A stretch of DNA of 64,000 bases from Ramazzottius varieornatus. Taxonomy: Eukaryota > Tardigrada > Eutardigrada > Parachela > Ramazzottiidae. The stretch is taken from positions 1,648,655 through 1,712,654 of the forward strand of contig BDGG01000008.1 in the NCBI GenBank assembly GCA_001949185.1, given 5' to 3'. Position numbers and translations under genes: made by a program. Below the pieces are notes generated by a model that saw only the letters and a program-made list of their open reading frames with translations, made no database searches and was not told the DNA's origin. Positions 1 to 9,694 of the stretch are shown here, piece after piece. Position 1 is the first letter of the stretch, and each line of letters starts with the position of its first letter.

Positions 1-435
1 AAGCAGTATTTTCATTTGTACCCGGCGGATGCGGTCGCCGTTAAAAGTAGCTATCAGTTCAGCAACCCATATCTTTTGATAGGTATCAAAACAAAAGCCC
101 AGCAGTTTGTGTAGCCATCAATTCAGCAATCATTTGGTTTGTGTAGCTATGAAAACTACTACCGGGGTGGGTTGATTAATGGCGTAAAATGTACAATAGA
201 ACAGTAATGTCGCAAACGTGGAACAACGATGTCAACGCTGATTGGAGCAAAGGCTGGAAACGCGAACACGCCCATCGAATCGCATGACGTCTTAGCAGCA
301 GGAAACAGGAAAAGAAGAGCAGTCAGAAGGACAGGACAATCGGCGGAGAAGACGCCAGGAATACTCGAGGCTTCTTCACGTGGCCTGCAACGAAACAGAC
401 AGTCAGTCAATCGGTGAATGAGCTGATGGCCCTTC

Positions 436-486
436 ATCAACTCAAGTTTTATTTTCGAGTTTTGTGAAAATAAAACTCGAGTTGAT
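436..486. repeat. 21-bp-arm hairpin
   Basis: Arms 436-456 and 466-486 are reverse complements with one mismatch (core CTCAAGTTTTATTTTC against GAAAATAAAACTCGAG) around a 9-base loop. It lies in the segment that interrupts the left arm of the large foldback. That segment is itself bordered by GGGTGGGTTGA at about 171 and TCAACTCACCC at about 522, which may be the ends of the insertion. Confidence 0.6.
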
Positions 487-634
487 TTAGCAGTCTATTG
501 ATCGGACCACTCACACCGTTTTTCAACTCACCCTGCTACTACCTACATGTTTTTTTACCTACTTATCCAACTTTAAACATGTAGCCTCGCTTTTTACCTA
601 CATCATAACAGTCTATTTCTACGTGCGCCGTCAC

Positions 635-1306
635 TAGTGATGTTCTAATATGGGTTAATGAGATCTAATATAATAAAAACAAATATCCGCCGTCCATCAA
701 AGTTCTAATAAGTGACCACTACTATAGTAAAACGTCACCTGATTTAATAAAATATTACTACAGTAGAACTTTCGGGGGTTTGTTTTTAAAATATATTTTA
801 ATATCGGAGAGCTCGACGGAAGATCTAAAGATTCAGAATCATAACCATCAGATCAGCAAAAATACTGTAGTACAGCCTGCACCCTGCACCTGCACACTGT
901 AACATGGCCGATTGAAGTGCCAGACTGTATGCAGGTGCACGATGTACAAGGGTATCTATTCTGCAGTAGCCCTACTGTACTGCTGTGGAGGCATCATCAT
1001 GGTGTGGCGCACTTTATAAGGCGTGGTGGCACATCGAGAAGCCAACGCACGCGCATCAGAACTCAGCAAATCAACCAGTTTTTCGAATCAGCGGTAGCGT
1101 TAACCCGTATTAAAATTTATTTTACTATGGATGATGGACAACTTAATAATAATAAAATATGGCATTTCCGGTTTCAAGCTACTAAAATATAAATATTGGA
1201 ATGCAATGCCCAATTCTGTTTACTAAATATTACTAAATATAGTAGATGCTAAAAACATCTACTATCATCTACTTTAATATAATATTACTATATTAGAACA
1301 TCACTA
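635..1306. mobile_element. Non-autonomous hAT-type element with 8-bp target duplication
   Basis: The element begins TAGTGATGTTCTAATAT (635-651) and ends with the exact reverse complement (1290-1306). It is flanked by a perfect 8-bp direct repeat GCCGTCAC (627-634 and 1307-1314). Terminal TAGNG and an 8-bp duplication are the hallmarks of hAT transposons. The 672-bp interior is AT-rich and carries no transposase, so it would have to be mobilised in trans. It sits in the loop of the larger foldback and is therefore the younger insertion. A related end sequence recurs at about 52502. Confidence 0.85.
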
Positions 1307-1689
1307 GCCGTCACATGCAAGTATGGAACCGTTAGTCATGACGTCATCGCACTGGCGAGTTAGACCGACGAAATGATCACGCCCACCAGTTTTCTGCTTT
1401 CCTTTGTTAGGAGGCAAGTAAAAACCGACTGTTTCGATGTAGGCAAAATTTGAGCCTACATGTTTACATGGACCCATGTGCCTACATGTGCCCAATAAGT
1501 AGGTGTAAAATCATGTACAGTAGGTTGCACTTGTGATGGCTACACAAACCAATAGATTGTTGAATCGATAGCTATCAAAACATGTAGCTACGTGATTCAA
1601 TAGCTCCCTAGAACGGTGACCGCATTTGCCGCCCATTTTTATACTTTCAGACCACCAAGGTAACATAGTCGTCTTCTAGAGAAAGGACA

Positions 1690-2805
1690 GCTTTCAAAAA
1701 ACTTTGACAGTACAGTTCCACACTTCCTTCAGATATTCCAGAATGTCGCGCGATCTTGCCCACAGGTATGCCTTCGCTGCCGAGACGAAGACGACGAATT
1801 GATATTCAGGACGAGATTTATATGATATTTTGCGATAAATCTTTCGGTATTGATATTTCGTTTTCGATATGAAATACGTATCGATATTCGATATGCTAGG
1901 TTCCTGATATCCCATTTTCGATATATCTAATTTTATTGCAGTGATATACGGGGTAGAGAACGTAATTCGGGCATAGCGATTTTCGCATCATAATTCAGGC
2001 AAATTTTTTCTCAGCTCCTGCTGGGCTGCTGCATGTACTGACGTGTATATTGTTTCCAAGCTCCAAACAGGTTTGGGAACAAAGAAAGTTTGTAAGTCAG
2101 AAGAATCTGTCGTGACAGAGAAACGGGTCTGCCCAACTCAGCCAACCAAAGTCTGTCGTCACTCACCTAGGTACGACAACTGTTTAGTTCGCCGCAGCAA
2201 AGATGGCTACATGTCCATGATGTAATACGGACGAGGCTGCGCTGCTAGCGCGACCCCGAACCGGTGCATTGATTCCCGATTTCTCCATTGCTAGTTTGCT
2301 GTTCGCCGACATATCAGGGATATATCCACACAACGTGATGTGATATTTTCAGTTAATGAAACTATTCATGATAGGTCGTCTGGTCGCATCGATGGGTGAC
2401 GTCGATACGGCTAGACTCGAGGTGGTACACAGTCTGGGTGTGACAACAAGGAGGAAGTGACGGCTCGGTACATCAGCCTTCCACCTGTTCCTCTGAGCTG
2501 CACCGGTCCCGTCAGCGAGCTCAGACCCTTTTCTATTAAGAAATGAAAACAGAAGAGCATGAAGGATGGGATGACAGGTGAGCAATTCGCAAGATGCAAA
2601 AGGCGCGAGTGAAACTATGATTTCAGAATGTTCCATCGAGAAGACTTCACGAACATGTTCATGCGGGTCAATCTCTGCCGGAAAACAGGTGGAGCTAACA
2701 CCCGGACGTGGCGAATGACTGGATGGGGTCAGCGAACAAGGAAGCAAAATGGGCTGACCGGCAACAGTACATGACTGTATGCAATGTACATGTATTAATA
2801 CATTG
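1690..2805. other. Intergenic, no gene seen
   Basis: No open reading frame here has splice sites or recognisable protein similarity. A GATAT-rich stretch (about 1800-1940) resembles another at about 3535-3645, partly in inverted orientation, and may be the worn ends of an older element that contains the MITE at 2806-3386. Confidence 0.4.
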
Positions 2806-3386
2806 GACCTGTTTCGCAAGTCATGTTTTCGGCTTGCACAGCATAAGTATAGGTTTTATGCTGTGCAGTTATCCACGGCTTATGTTTTGCCTAATATCGC
2901 TGCACAGAACTTGAAATTCTGTGCAAGCGCAATTGATTGTACTATTGCCCACTTTGGTCGAAATTTGAAATTTTGGTGGAGTGGACCGTGATCAGACCAA
3001 TCAGCGAATTGGACTTGGCGCGTCAAGTGATCCGAGCTACACGCCTCTCCCACATTGCGCCACTTGACTTCCGCTTTCGTTCCTTCTCGACATCCATCAT
3101 GTGTTCGACCGAAACTAGCATTGAAGTTAGGAAGACATAATTGTCTTCCCGAAACTATTGCCAGAAAAGCGAAAGAAGTCCGGGCTTTATCCAGTGGAAG
3201 GATAAATGAGAGGCCCCGTGAATTCCGATGCCCTGCTGAATTCGCGCGGCCTAATATCCCTTTATGCTAATATTCTGTGCCAGAAGTGAGGAAACTGCGA
3301 AATGGTTTCTGCACAGAAACTGACACAGTGTAAAATCATGAGATTTCATTCTATTCAGAGCCGAAACATGACTTGCGAAACAGGTC
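2806..3386. mobile_element. 581-bp MITE with 28-bp terminal inverted repeats
   Basis: The left end GACCTGTTTCGCAAGTCATG (from 2806) and the right end (3359-3386) are inverted copies of each other that differ by one extra T. Internal self-complementary stretches include GCACAGCATAA/TTATGCTGTGC (about 2836-2866), CACAGAA/TTCTGTG (about 2903-2923) and GGAAGACATAATTGTCTTCC (about 3131-3150), so the element can fold extensively. No transposase is encoded and no clear target duplication was found. Confidence 0.7.
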
Positions 3387-3894
3387 TGTTGATCGCATAC
3401 ACGAACCAAAACAGTCCAGGGAGAACTCGATGTCCGGTCGGGTAATCATAAGAAGTGAAGACGCTTATCATTCGAAAACATGAACCAACATTATTGCTAA
3501 ATATAATAATTTTGGATTATCGTATTCTGCTCAGCTATATCCCCGCCATATTGATATTCCGATATGATATGTTGGCATATCGGATCACTGCGATGTGATA
3601 TATTTCGATAAAATACGATGTATATTATATTGATATTTATTCCAGTTGGCTTGGCCGCCCTGTATTCGTGGGCTGGCGGCAGATGACTACCGGAAACCGA
3701 ACGATGCTGGGGCTGATCAATGTGTCTACTTCGACCTCGATAATAATCGATCTCGATTCAGTTCTTTCGAGGTTTGCGCTAAAAAATGCTCGGCTTCGCA
3801 TCACCCATTTTGTCGACGAAAATTTGCCCGCTGAAACAGACGATGGATTGGGTGCACAGATAAATGCTTGCAGACTCAGTGCGCGGTTCTAGAC

Positions 3895-4286
3895 TAGAGC
3901 CCTGCAACGTGCAGCACGTTCTGCACTGCACTAAATTTTACTGCAATGCAGTGCAGTTGCAGTCGCCGAAATGGTGGGAAAATGCAGTTGCAGTGCAGTT
4001 GCATTTTTCAGAAAACGAGCACCGTTCGTCACAGTACACTTTTTTTGCCCCAAAACAGTAGTAAAATTAGCTTTTTTCCGCATTTTCTGGCCGGATTCTA
4101 CCATTTTTCGGTTAAATCCCCGTAAAACAACGACGTATACAATGTGTTCGACAAGTGTTTCCGTTGGCAGGCAGAAACTCTGGATTTTTAAATGCAGTGC
4201 AGTACAGTTGCAGTTTGGAAAACAGCAGAAAATTGCAGATGCAGTGCAGAAGCAGCACAGGTTTCAGCTACTGCTGCAGGGCTCTA
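3895..4286. mobile_element. 392-bp hAT-like MITE (TAGAGCCCTGCA ends)
   Basis: It begins TAGAGCCCTGCA and ends TGCAGGGCTCTA. It is flanked by an 8-bp duplication TTCTAGAC / TTCTAGAT (3887-3894 and 4287-4294, one mismatch). Both subterminal regions carry repeated GCAGTGCAGTTGCAG-type motifs. The duplication length and terminal TAG...CTA point to hAT. No transposase is present. The element at 55873-56123 shares its TAGAGC ends, repeat style and 8-bp duplication. Confidence 0.8.
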
Positions 4287-4994
4287 TTCTAGATACTTAA
4301 CCCATTGCCGTATAGCGATCGAGATTGTAAAGCGACCGCTGATGTCAGTAAAATCAGAATTTTCAAAGCGAACAAATTTGAACAACTCAGCACAATCTTC
4401 TTTCATGAGCAATGTGCCGCGACGTTATGTTTCAGACCGATAAACAGTCTAGATTTGCCCACCTCGTTGCTTTGTGCTTACGTACCTGTACTTCGAGCTT
4501 TCGTCAAACCAGACTAGGTATAGCTACGACGTTAAACTTGCTAACCGCGAAGCGTTTCATATCCAGCTGATGTACCGTACGCTCCAGATGATCGACAGCC
4601 GAATATTTCAGCGAGCACCTCCTTCCGTCCGCTGACCCCAGCCCCGCGCCATTTGCCTACTTGAGCATGTCGTATGACGGGTTTCCAAGTGGATAGTTCT
4701 GCAGCATTACACAAGTTTTCATATGCACACATACGTACTACGGACCATGGTGTTACACAAGACAAGTCCTCACGCAAAATTACCATATGCTTGCTAGCTG
4801 CACCGATCAGAAAAGTTACGACTATAGCACTGATCACCCACATGCAATCGTCGCGGGGTTTTGGGTGCGCGACGATGTCGGAAAGGTTCCCACCTGTTGC
4901 GTCCAGCTTGAGAAGTGAGCTGTAGATGTCGAGCCAATCCCCCATCCCAACACAGCCATCACCGCCAACTGTTTACACTCTGTAAGACGGGAAT

Positions 4995-6293
4995 ATGTCT
5001 TCCAGGTATGGCGACCTGTACAGTGAGACGTCCTACCAGATGTACCATGCCAGCTACGCGAGGAATGCCAAGGCCATAGGAGTGCTATGGGCCATATTCA
5101 CCGTGTGTTTCGCCATCATCAACATCGTTGCTTTTGTGCAACCCCAGTGGATCGGCGACACATTGGCTAGTCCAGGTACGTCACTAATTTTTATGAACTC
5201 TGAGTTCGTGTTTCCGTTGAGAGGTTTTTGCAATGGACAGGTACGGGACATTTTGGACTGTACAGATATTGTCGCTGGACGGGTCTCGGTATCGAGTTGA
5301 GCTGCGATGGAACGCTAAGTATGCAACTTAATTTTTGAGTGTAGTTGTTAACCTGTTGACACAGCCGAGTACAATGGATTTCTCTTGCACAGATGATTTC
5401 TCAACAATACCCAGTCATGCTTTCCGCGCCAGCACCGTCTTCGTTGGAATTTCCGCCTTGATCATCCTGATATGCATCTGCGTCATGATACTTTTCTTCT
5501 TCCTCCATCCAGCCACCGTCTATCAGATTTGCGCATGGCTACAAGCTGTCTCTGGTATGCACTAGTACGGAAACTTTACAGACCTGGTATTGAACTTCCC
5601 TCGCCCGGATCGTTTTCCCAAGTGGCGCACGCTTCCATTGTTATCGGCTGCGAGCGTCCACCAGTTGGCAAAACGATCTGGGTGATTTCATTTATCCATT
5701 TCGCTTTGAAGAAATTAATGTCAAAGTCCATTCTGGATTTTTAGCGGTCCTAATGTTCTTGGGCGTGGTTATCTATCCTTCGGGCTGGGATCATCCGGTC
5801 GTGCGGTCCGTGTGCGGAAACGATGCCGTCAAATATTATCCAGGCGGATGTGGAATACGCTGGGCCTACATTCTGGCCATTCTTGGCATGTTCGACGCCA
5901 TCGTTCTGTCGGCTCTGGCTTTCGTTCTGGGTACGCGGTACATTCGACTTTCGGAAACCATCCCTAACCTGTCACGAGCGCCCTCTATGTACAAAGGTAA
6001 GTCGAAACTTTCGTAATGCACCTGTATATGGATTAATCGCACACCCCACGTAATGGCAATCACCAAGTGGATTATGCAAACTCTGTGTTGATCTAGGTGA
6101 CGTGAACTCGGCGTACACAGGAACCGGTGTTCCAGCTGATGCTCAGTCTGTCATCTCAAGACGGTCGATGAATCTCCAACCGGTACTATATCCAGCTGGT
6201 CAACATGACGGTCAGAAAATGTCAGAGTTTACCGCACGCCGATCAAATAGCAAGGGACGAACACCGGACAGAGAAGATCGCTTTCAGTTATAG
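4995..6293 (+). CDS. LHFPL tetraspan subfamily protein
   Basis: Five exons join in phase (4995-5175, 5241-5318, 5393-5554, 5745-5996, 6097-6293) to give 289 residues. The start is the ATG at 4995, followed at once by a membrane segment ([20 protein letters not shown]). Family hallmarks are [16 protein letters not shown], the [10 protein letters not shown] loop, [10 protein letters not shown], the [12 protein letters not shown] loop with its cysteines, and [12 protein letters not shown], giving four membrane segments in the usual order. The C-terminal 75 or so residues are polar, probably cytoplasmic and unlike the vertebrate proteins. LHFPL proteins are four-pass membrane proteins; characterised members associate with hair-cell mechanotransduction channels (LHFPL5) or GABA-A receptors (LHFPL4). 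The sequence looks closest to the LHFPL3/4/5 group, but the exact orthologue is not decidable here. Intron 3 carries a palindromic repeat (5608-5678). Confidence 0.92.
5608..5678. repeat. GTGGCGCAC palindromic repeat, LHFPL intron 3
   Basis: GATCGTTTTCCCAAGTGGCG starts the left arm and GGCAAAACGATC ends the right arm, around a central non-palindromic TTATCGGC segment. Member of the family described at 41667-41767. Confidence 0.8.
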
Positions 6294-6760
6294 ATCTGCC
6301 TTCACGAACCTCTGAATCTGAAATAACCACGGCAGAAAGCTTTTGTATCCTGTACTACTTATATGAACTTGTCATGCTCCATTTTGATCTAAATGGCAGG
6401 GCTATGATTATGTGTAACAAACAGAATAGCTTCGCAGTAAATGACATTAAGTAAGCGTACCACGGTACTGTACAGTGTATCTTATTCAACATCTGTGTGG
6501 TTCCCCTCGATCAAAATCATCACGATCGCGTATACGCTTCCTCCGAACAAGTTCAGCAGCCGGTTCTAGTGTTTGACAATGACAAGCAAGAATGAGACGG
6601 CAATGGCGGTAGACAGCTAGTACAAACCAAGAAGAAATCGAAATCTGTTAGTCATTTCGCATAGTCTCTGATACCCTAGACAATGTCAAACGCCATGTCT
6701 GTCAGGTTCCTTCGGATGTTCATGTACATTTGTAGTTCATTTGCGAATTACAGAACCTTC
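6294..6760. other. Convergent 3' intergenic region
   Basis: This gap lies between the LHFPL stop and the stop of the oppositely oriented GH3 gene. Nothing beyond candidate 3' UTR sequence is apparent. Confidence 0.5.
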
Positions 6761-9219
6761 TTAGTGGTGCATCGTCTCGTCAAAAATGAACTTCACGAGC
6801 TCGGGTTTCTTGAGGACGCGGGGCGGCTTCACCTGCAAAATGCAGATTATAATTTCTATAAAACGTCAACTGCTTATGTCTCCATGCAGAGTACTCTGCT
6901 GTGGGATCATTGGCTAACCTGCGAAGGTGATGCGGAAGAGTTCTCCAACAAGTACTCTCTCAGTCTTTCGAAAGCGCCAGGCTTCACCAGGAACACCTTC
7001 GGTGGAGACAACGCTCCGCCATCTCTGTAGTACTTGTACATTTCATGACCTTCGTACAAGTACTTCTCCACCTGCAACAGGTGCAACTTCTATCCAGGCT
7101 GTTCACTGCGCGCTGAAAGGTACGGACTAAATACTGCTTACGAGAACTGAAAGTCTTAGAGCCAGTCCGCTTCCAGTAGCCTCTTTAGGATTCTTCATAT
7201 CCAGCTCCAAGAACAGGACATAGTGAGGAGCCCGATGTTCATAAGTTTTTCTGTGTACAACGCTGTCGAATATCACGCTTTCGCACGAGGTGAAATCCGC
7301 CACACCCTTGATGTCTTCGGAGAGCTCTGCAGCGGCGCTCATGATGGAGTTATACAAAATGCCTTCGGGCAATTTCTCTGAGCGAATGTTGAGCAGCTCC
7401 CCAGTTCGGTGGAGGAAAGTAACCACTGGCCATTTATTGTAGAACTCTTCGATGCGCACAACATCTGGCATCGTAAAGCGGAAGATTTTTTCACAGTCTT
7501 GACGTTTAAATACGAAAGTAGTCTAACCTCCAATACGATATCGATACAGGCCGCACGGACTGGTCACAACTAGTTCATATTCCTGGTTGAGCTGGACCTA
7601 CCAAGGATGGTCAAATATTGGTCACGGATTAGATATATCAATTTATGGAACATGTCGGGTTGCGAATACGTACTTCGTCTGCGAATACAGTTTTCGGCTG
7701 TTCCTCGTGCATATCGCTCACTGGAATGAACTCGAAGAATATCTTGTAAGGTGCAAGGAGCCATACCGAAGGATGCCGGTTGGGCCAGATGTTGATACCC
7801 AGCCATCCTTCGGTCGCCATATAGAATGCCCCATAGAATGGGACACCTGCCGAACTTTTACAGATACATATTGGTATAATGCCGTGCTCGAGTATTTCAG
7901 GATGAGGATAGGGTTTCCTCACCTTTGAAGTATGTGTCTTTCAGAATTTTCCCGTAATGGGCGAAAGCTCCCGATGTAATGGTATACACAAGGCCCAGCT
8001 TTGGCCATATGCGCTTAGCAATGCCAGCCATACCTGAAAGTGCTCGAAGGTGCATACGGTGCTTATTGGCACTACATTCCGATTACAGCTGTTTACCCTT
8101 GTCGAACTCTCTTTGAAGTTCGTCTGCTCGTTTCGGGTCAGGTTTCAAGTGCTTCTGCAGACCCTGCCTCTGCTCTTCTGTTAGAACCAAATTTTTCTTC
8201 AAAGTGCCATCTCGAATGTCCTTGACCAGTTCCGGCCACCACGCTTCCATATCATGAAAAACAAAGTACAGTATGGAGGCGAAAGGAGTATCAACCGAGG
8301 GTAGCTGCCGAAACCGCAGGCCAAAGAGCAGATGGACGTAACGCGTGGACGTCTCATCCGCGATGGAGTAGGCTATGCGCGGACTGGTAAATACTTCTCC
8401 CTTCAACATGGCCTTGAAGAAATAACTGGTGAACGGTCCGAAGGCTGTACCATCCGCCGTGTAACGGAGAGCTTCCGGATTGAAATATAGATACATTTTC
8501 TGAAAATGAAAGTTCGATCCATCACTATCCAAACATACTCAAGTGACCGACACTCATGTGTGGAGTCGACAAGCGATTTTCACCCAGATTGCCATCTCAA
8601 GTGACGACGCACCTCTCCCTTGTTGTTAGCCGAGAGCTTGCGCCACTTGGACAAGCGATCTGGGTTAGTGTGTTTGACGTGGTACCGGATGTTGAACTTA
8701 CGCGTTTCAGCAACCGAATTTGGGGAATCGTCGGTGCTACCTTATTCAAGATCATTGGGATGGCACAGAAGAGGATAGTCTTCAGCTGAGATTTCAAGAA
8801 GGGTATTCTGTTGCTTTTACCAGTGGTCCCTGACGTAAAGGCGAACAAGACCGGCTTCTCTTTCGAGAGTATATTCGTCTCGCCATTGGTCAGCATTCGT
8901 TCGCAATAAGGTTCGAAATGTTGGTACTTGCACAAAGGGTGGACGCTGCGAAACTCTTCTCTGTTTGAGACCTTATCCAGACCATACTTGCGGCTGTATT
9001 CGGTGCCGGCATTTGTGCGCAACAAGTCGCGCAATGTATCTTCCTGTGTCTTCTTGGGATTCTTAGTCACTCTGGTAACTTCCCAGTCGACATAGTACCC
9101 TCGAACAGTCAGGATTATGTTCACAGCGAACCTCTGTAAGGCGATGCGGAAGGGCAATGTGCGATCGACGAAGAGCAGCGCACCGACAACCAGGAGGGAA
9201 GCCAGCGCAAGGATCCCGC
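6761..9219 (-). CDS. GH3-domain acyl-adenylating protein (GHDC-like)
   Basis: Eight exons join in phase on the minus strand: 9219-8702, 8499-8097, 8033-7923, 7846-7674, 7597-7528, 7464-7142, 7071-6919, 6832-6761, about 607 residues. The three adenylation motifs of the GH3 family are present: a phosphate loop FTSGTTGKSNRIPF, the acceptor motif YMATEGWLGIN, and YRIGDVV near the C-terminal domain. FFEFIP and QEYELVVTSPCGLYRYR are further family signatures. The first exon opens with a strongly hydrophobic segment (GILALASLLVVGALLFV), a signal anchor, so the enzyme is probably membrane-tethered. No ATG lies in frame in this exon; an upstream exon with the start is needed and was not located. Plant GH3 enzymes conjugate amino acids to acyl substrates via an acyl-AMP; the substrate of the animal proteins is not established. 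Intron 1 carries a palindromic repeat. Confidence 0.88.
8587..8660. repeat. GTGGCGCAC palindromic repeat, GH3 intron
   Basis: Diverged copy: CTCAAGTGACGACGCAC ... TTGCGCCACTTGGACAAGCGATC with the shared centre TGTTGTTAGCCGAGAG. Confidence 0.7.
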
Positions 9220-9694
9220 CTACGACAGAAACAGCTCAAATTGCTGAATCCGAGAAAGGTTTGCAGCTACAATATCCGTCGGCTTGATTGGTGGCTCTTA
9301 CTCCCAAGGTATTTCCAGAAACCGGTCGTGAGGCCATATTTTGCAAGCAAAGGAACAAGACCCGACATAAACAATATTAACGCAAATGAATTTCTGGAGA
9401 CTATCATTTTAAACAAGAAAAATCCCTAGCAAATACCCAGCTTGAAATTTGAACTCGGAAAATTTCCGTGCTGTCTAGAAAAGCGAGCTGCTATCTTTCC
9501 TCCACGCAATCGTCTGACTTGCCTCTGTTGTGCAGACTGCTGCTATTAACTGAAAACTGGGTGGCATATCTTCCGATAACCTCTGATAAGGCCTTGTTGG
9601 CTATCGGTCGGAAAGACATTCAGCTTGTCCTGCAAAATTCGCAGGGAACTGTGACTGACTTCAGGTGAACGAGACGAGAAAATAGGTGTCGCCA

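Larger units (their letters stand above)
20..1635. repeat. Large degenerate foldback (inverted-repeat) element
   Basis: Two nested pairs of inverted repeats are visible. The outer arms are 20-165 and about 1525-1635: the left arm reads GGATGCGGTCGCCGTT and the right arm, reverse-complemented, reads AAATGCGGTCACCGTT, then both continue with GTAGCTAT, ATTCA(A/G)CAATC and TTGGTTTGTGTAGC. The inner arms are 548-602 and 1434-1508 (TTTACCTACTTAT, AAACATGTAG, CCTACAT). The right arms lie 16 bp apart, whereas the left arms are separated by about 380 bp, so the left side has gained an insertion (roughly 170-534), and the loop has gained the hAT element at 635-1306. No coding sequence is recognisable. 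This is a foldback or MITE-like DNA transposon; its superfamily cannot be told. Confidence 0.65.

Noticed and set aside
1304-1495. MGTCRHMGPCKHVG-type frame as a metal-binding peptide
   Set aside because: It lies in the inner arm of the foldback, where CCTACATG repeats create the Cys/His pattern by chance.
4541-4945. 134-codon minus-strand frame before LHFPL
   Set aside because: No recognisable domain, odd composition and an overlapping plus-strand frame; most likely chance.
9157-9429. Plus-strand 90-codon frame opposite the GH3 start
   Set aside because: Low-complexity basic composition, antisense to the GH3 membrane anchor exon; no homology.
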